DNA of 64,000 nucleotides from Rhytidiadelphus loreus. Its lineage: Eukaryota; Streptophyta; Bryopsida; Hypnales; Hylocomiaceae. A program made the translations under genes and the position numbers. Positions 60,901 to 64,000 of this stretch are shown here, in pieces; the stretch's first letter is position 1; the number at the start of each line of letters is the position of its first letter. The DNA lies in assembly GCA_947034895.1 (NCBI GenBank), contig OX344763.1, forward strand, positions 67,537,093-67,601,092, read 5' to 3'. The notes below the pieces were generated by a model. It worked only from the letters and a program-made list of their open reading frames with translations, made no database searches and was not told the origin of the DNA.

Positions 60901-63900
60901 ACAAGAATTCAAAAAAACATGCAAGTGGTGGTCACTTGGAATGAGCTTATTTTGAAACACAAATTTAAAGCAAGAAGCTGCCCTGTACTTTGATGTCCAA
61001 AAAAATATAAAGTCATGAAATTCATGTTGGGAACTCATGGCAAACATGTTGTCGAAGTTGCAATTACTCGTGATTACAAGAATTCAAAAAAGCATGCAAG
61101 TGGTGGTCACATGGAATGAGCTTATTTTGAAACACAAATTTAAAGCAAGAAGCTGCCCTATACTTTGATGTCCAAAAAAATATAAAGTCATGAAATTCAC
61201 ATTGGGAACTAATGGCAAACATGTTGTCGGAGTTCCAATTACTCGTGAATACAAGTTTTCATAAATACATGCAAGTGGTGGTCACTTGGAATGAGCTTAT
61301 TTTGAAACACAAATTTAAAGCAAGAAGCTGCCCTATACTTTGATGTCCAAAAAAATATAAAGTCATGAAATTCACGTTGGGAACAAGTGGCCAACATGTT
61401 GTCGAAGTTGCAATTACTCGTGATTACAAGAATTCAAAAAAACATGCAAGTGGTGGTCACTTGGAATGAGCTTATTTTGAAACACAAATTTAAAGCAAGA
61501 AGCTGCCCTGTATTTTGATGTCCAAAAAAATATAAAGTCATGAAATTCACGTTGGGAACAAGTGGCAAACATGTTGTCGAAGTTGCAATTACTCGTGATT
61601 ACAAGAATTCAAAAAAACATGCAAGTGGTGGTCACTTGGAATGAGCTTATTTTGAAACACAAATTTAAAGCAAGAAGCTGCCCTGTATTTTGATGTCCAA
61701 AAAAATATAAAGTCATGAAATTCACGTTGGGAACAAGTGGCAAACATGTTGTCGAAGTTGCAATTACTCGTGATTACAAGAATTCAAAAAAACATGCAAG
61801 TGGTGGTCACTTGGAATGACCTTATTTTGAAACACAAATTTAAAGCAAGAAGCTGCCCTGTACTTTGATATCCAAAAAAATATAAAGTCATGAAATTCAC
61901 ATTGGGAACTAATGGCAAACATGTTGTCGGAGTTCCAATTACTCGTGAACACAAGTTTTCATAAATACATGCAAGTGGTGGTCACATGGAATGACTTTAT
62001 TTTGAAACACAAATTTATCGCAAGCAGCTGCCCTGTACTTTGAAGTCCAAAAAAATATAAAGTCATGAAATTCACGTGGGGAGCAAACGGGAAACATGTT
62101 TTCGAAGTTCCAATTACTCGTGAACACAAGTTTTCATAAATACATGCAAGTGGTGGTCACATGGAATGACCTTATTTTGAAACACAAATTTAAAGCAAGA
62201 AGCTGCCCTGTACTTTGATGTCCAAAAAAATATAAAGTCATGAAATTCACGTTGGGAACAAATGGGAAACATGTTTTCGGATTTCCAATTACTCGTGAAC
62301 ACAAGAATTCATAAAAACATGCAAGTGGTGGTCACTTGGAATGACCTTTTTTTGAAATACAAATTTAAAGCAAGAAGCTGCCCTGTACTTTGATGTCCAA
62401 AAGAATATAAAGTCATGAAATTCACGTGGGGAACAAATGGGAAACATGTTTTCGAAGTTGCAATTACTCGTGAACGCAGGAATTCATAAAAACATGCCAG
62501 TGGTGGTCACTTGGAATGACCTTATTTTGAAACACAAATTTAAAGCAAGAAGCTGCCCTGTACTTTGATGTCCAAAAAAATATAAAGTCATGAAATTGAC
62601 ATTGGGAAGTAATGGCAAACATGTTGTCGGAGTTCCAATTACTCGTGAACACAAGTTTTCATAAAAACATGCAAGTGGTGGTCACTTGGAATGAGCTTAT
62701 TTTGAAACACAAATTTAAAGCAAGAAGCTGCCCTATACTTTAATGTCCAAAAAAATATAAAGTCATGAAATTCACGTTGGGAACTAATGGCAAACACGTT
62801 GTCGAAGTTGCAATTACTCGTGATTACAAGAATTCAAAAAAACATGCAAGTGGTGGTCACTTGGAATGAGCTTACTTTGAAACACAAATTTAAAGCAAGA
62901 AGCTGCCCTGTACTTTGATGTCCAAAAAAATATAAAGTCATGAAATTGACATTGGGAAGTAATGGCAAACATGTTGTCGGAGTTCCAATTACTCGTGAAC
63001 ACAAGTTTTCATAAATACATGCAAGTGGTGGTCACTTGGAATGAGCTTATTTTGAAACACAAATTTAAAGCAAGAAGCTGCCCTATACTGTGATGTCCAA
63101 AAAAATATAAAGTCATGAAATTCACGTTGGGAACTAATGGCAAACACGTTGTCGAAGTTGCAATTACTCGTGATTACAAGAATTCAAAAAAACATGCAAG
63201 TGGTGGTCACTTGGAATGAGCTTACTTTGAAACACAAATTTAAAGCAAGAAGCTGCCCTGTACTTTGATGTCCAAAAAAATATAAAGTCATGAAATTCAC
63301 ATTGGGAACTAATGGCAAACATGTTGTCGGAGTTCCAATTACTCGTGAACACAAGTTTTCATAAATACATGCAAGTGGTGGTCACTTGGAATGAGCTTAT
63401 TTTGAAACACAAATTTAAAGCAAGAAGCTGCCCTATACTTTGATGTCCAATAAAATATAAAGCAATGTAATTCACGTTGGAAACTAATGGCAAACATGTT
63501 GTCGAAGTTGCAATTACTCGTGATTACAAGAATTCAAAAAAGCATGCAAGTGGTGGTCACTTGGAATGAGCTTATTTTGAAACACAAATTTAAAGCAAGA
63601 AGCTGCCCTGTACTTTGATGTCCAAAGAAATATAAAGTCATGAAATTCACGTTGGGAACTCATGGCAAACACGTTGTCGAAGTTGCAATTACTCGTGATT
63701 ACAAGAATTCAAAAAAGCATGCAAGTGGTGGTCACTTGGAATGAGCTTATTTTGAAACACAAATTTAAAGCAAGAAGCTGTCCTGTACTTTGATGTCCAA
63801 AAAAATATAAAGTCATGAAATTCACGTGGGGAACAAATGGGAAACATGTTTTCGAAGTTCCAATTACTCGTGAACACAAGTTTTCCTAAATACATGCAAG

Positions 63901-64000
63901 TGGTGGTCACATGGAATGACCTTATTTTGAAACACAAATTTAAAGCAAGAAGCTGCCCTGTACTTTGATGTCCAAAAAAATATAAAGTCATGAAATTCAC
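57940..64000. repeat. GATTACAAG / GAGCTT subfamily domain, second copy
   Basis: Same sub-array as 36.9-42.8 kb, continuing to the window edge. Private features include GGTGGTTACTTGG near 59005, AATTTATAGCAAG near 60088, CAAGCAGCTG near 62021, CTATACTGTG near 63086 and AAAGCAATGTAATTC near 63459. Positions 63278-64000 have no counterpart after copy 1 and end in the middle of a monomer. Confidence 0.8.
61392..61819. repeat. Second run of exact monomer duplication
   Basis: The sequence repeats itself exactly at a 175-bp lag from 61392 to 61819, doubling a monomer with the rare CTGTATTTTG variant (61508 and 61683). Copy 1 of the long duplication shows that variant once in this context (about 40137). 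It breaks where GAGCTT becomes GACCTT. This is a recent one-monomer gain in copy 2. Confidence 0.88.

Larger units (their letters stand above)
50195..63277. repeat. Long segmental duplication, copy 2 (about 13.1 kb)
   Basis: Partner of 28290-42776. It lacks the 876-bp duplication of copy 1, has one monomer more near 55.2 kb, and has a different unit count around 60.5-62.0 kb. Its right end is at about 63277, where copy 1 switches to an AATAATATAAAG monomer while this copy continues with AAAATATAAAG and further GATTACAAG-type monomers to the window edge. Confidence 0.88.
1..64000. repeat. Tandem satellite array, about 175-bp monomer, about 365 copies
   Basis: Every line of the window aligns to one 175-bp unit in a single orientation. 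GAATTC or its mutated equivalent recurs every 174-176 bp (110, 285, 460, 636 and so on to 63880). One-base length changes come from a few recurrent variants: AACAAATTGGG, AAAATAATATAAAG and CATTAAAATTC add one base, and AATGGAAAC lacks one. The hand consensus has 62 G+C of 175. No stretch of even one monomer is unrelated sequence, so there are no intergenic gaps, genes or mobile elements to list. Such arrays are typical of centromeric, subtelomeric or knob heterochromatin; which applies here cannot be read from the sequence. Subfamilies differ at a limited set of diagnostic sites described in the block entries. Confidence 0.98.

Noticed and set aside
1..64000. About 250 open frames of 62-131 codons, nearly all very similar proteins (MFTSN..., MCSRVI..., MEFLCSRV...)
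   Set aside because: They are antisense readings of the satellite monomer. Two minus-strand frames happen to lack stops over much of the unit, and since 175 leaves remainder 1 on division by 3 the frame rotates from copy to copy. Starts and stops follow satellite point variants, there is no long continuous frame, and no domain is recognisable.
1..64000. CRISPR array
   Set aside because: Repeats are regularly spaced, but the whole 175-bp period is repeated. There are no unique spacers and no cas genes.
1..64000. CENP-B box
   Set aside because: The CTTCGAAAGACCTTA sites share the TTCG start and the central A, but lack the CGGG core. No monomer I examined fits the minimal box.
1..64000. Known centromere satellites (human alpha, Arabidopsis CEN178, rice CentO, maize CentC or knob180)
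   Set aside because: Monomer length is similar to some, but no recognisable shared sequence as far as I can recall; a database search would be needed to name the family.
1..64000. tRNA, rRNA or other structured RNA genes
   Set aside because: No cloverleaf, conserved rRNA segment or snRNA motif was seen; all sequence is accounted for by the satellite monomer.

Overview
The whole 64-kb window is one uninterrupted tandem satellite array. Everything I can see is head-to-tail copies of an AT-rich monomer of about 175 bp. Anchoring on the GAATTC (EcoRI) site gives about 365 monomers (first anchor at 110, last equivalent at 63880, 364 steps, mean about 175.2 bp). My hand consensus has 62 G+C in 175 bases and three CpGs. 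All monomers lie in the same orientation. I found no unique-sequence gap, transposon, gene, RNA gene or telomeric tract.

This is eukaryotic constitutive heterochromatin: a centromeric, pericentromeric, subtelomeric or knob-type array. The species cannot be settled from sequence alone. A nucleosome-sized AT-rich monomer with two CAAAA-containing A-tracts is common in plant satellites, so a plant is a weak first guess. I do not recognise the monomer as human alpha satellite, Arabidopsis CEN178, rice CentO or maize CentC/knob180, judged from memory only. The open frames of 62-131 codons are antisense readings of the repeat and are not annotated as genes.

Layout: 1-1.87 kb is a mixed-type block (A). 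1.87-8.0 kb has 7-monomer (1225 bp) and 2101-bp duplications. 8.0-10.5 kb carries CGGAACT-type and GCTAGAAAC-type monomers, including a 350-bp dimer duplication. 10.44-13.13 kb is a mosaic copy of 5.36-8.06 kb, followed by a run of exact monomer duplication. 14.7-16.45 kb copies 8.77-10.5 kb. 15.4-23.4 kb is an 8-monomer (1402 bp) higher-order repeat (HOR), partly rearranged. 23.65-26.0 kb is a second copy of block A. 24.97-30.2 kb holds a 15-monomer (about 2629 bp) tandem pair. 28.3-42.8 kb is a segment that recurs at 50.2-63.3 kb. 43.8-48.0 kb is three clean copies of the 1402-bp HOR, and 48.2-50.2 kb is a third copy of block A. So the order 'HOR, then A block, then long segment' recurs with a spacing near 22-24.5 kb.

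The biology here is array turnover, not genes. There are nested duplications in whole monomers, chimeric monomers at deletion or junction points, and at least three length-neutral patches that look like gene conversion. I see no multi-gene system. The most informative content is the nested HOR architecture and the readable recombination scars, provided the assembly is correct.
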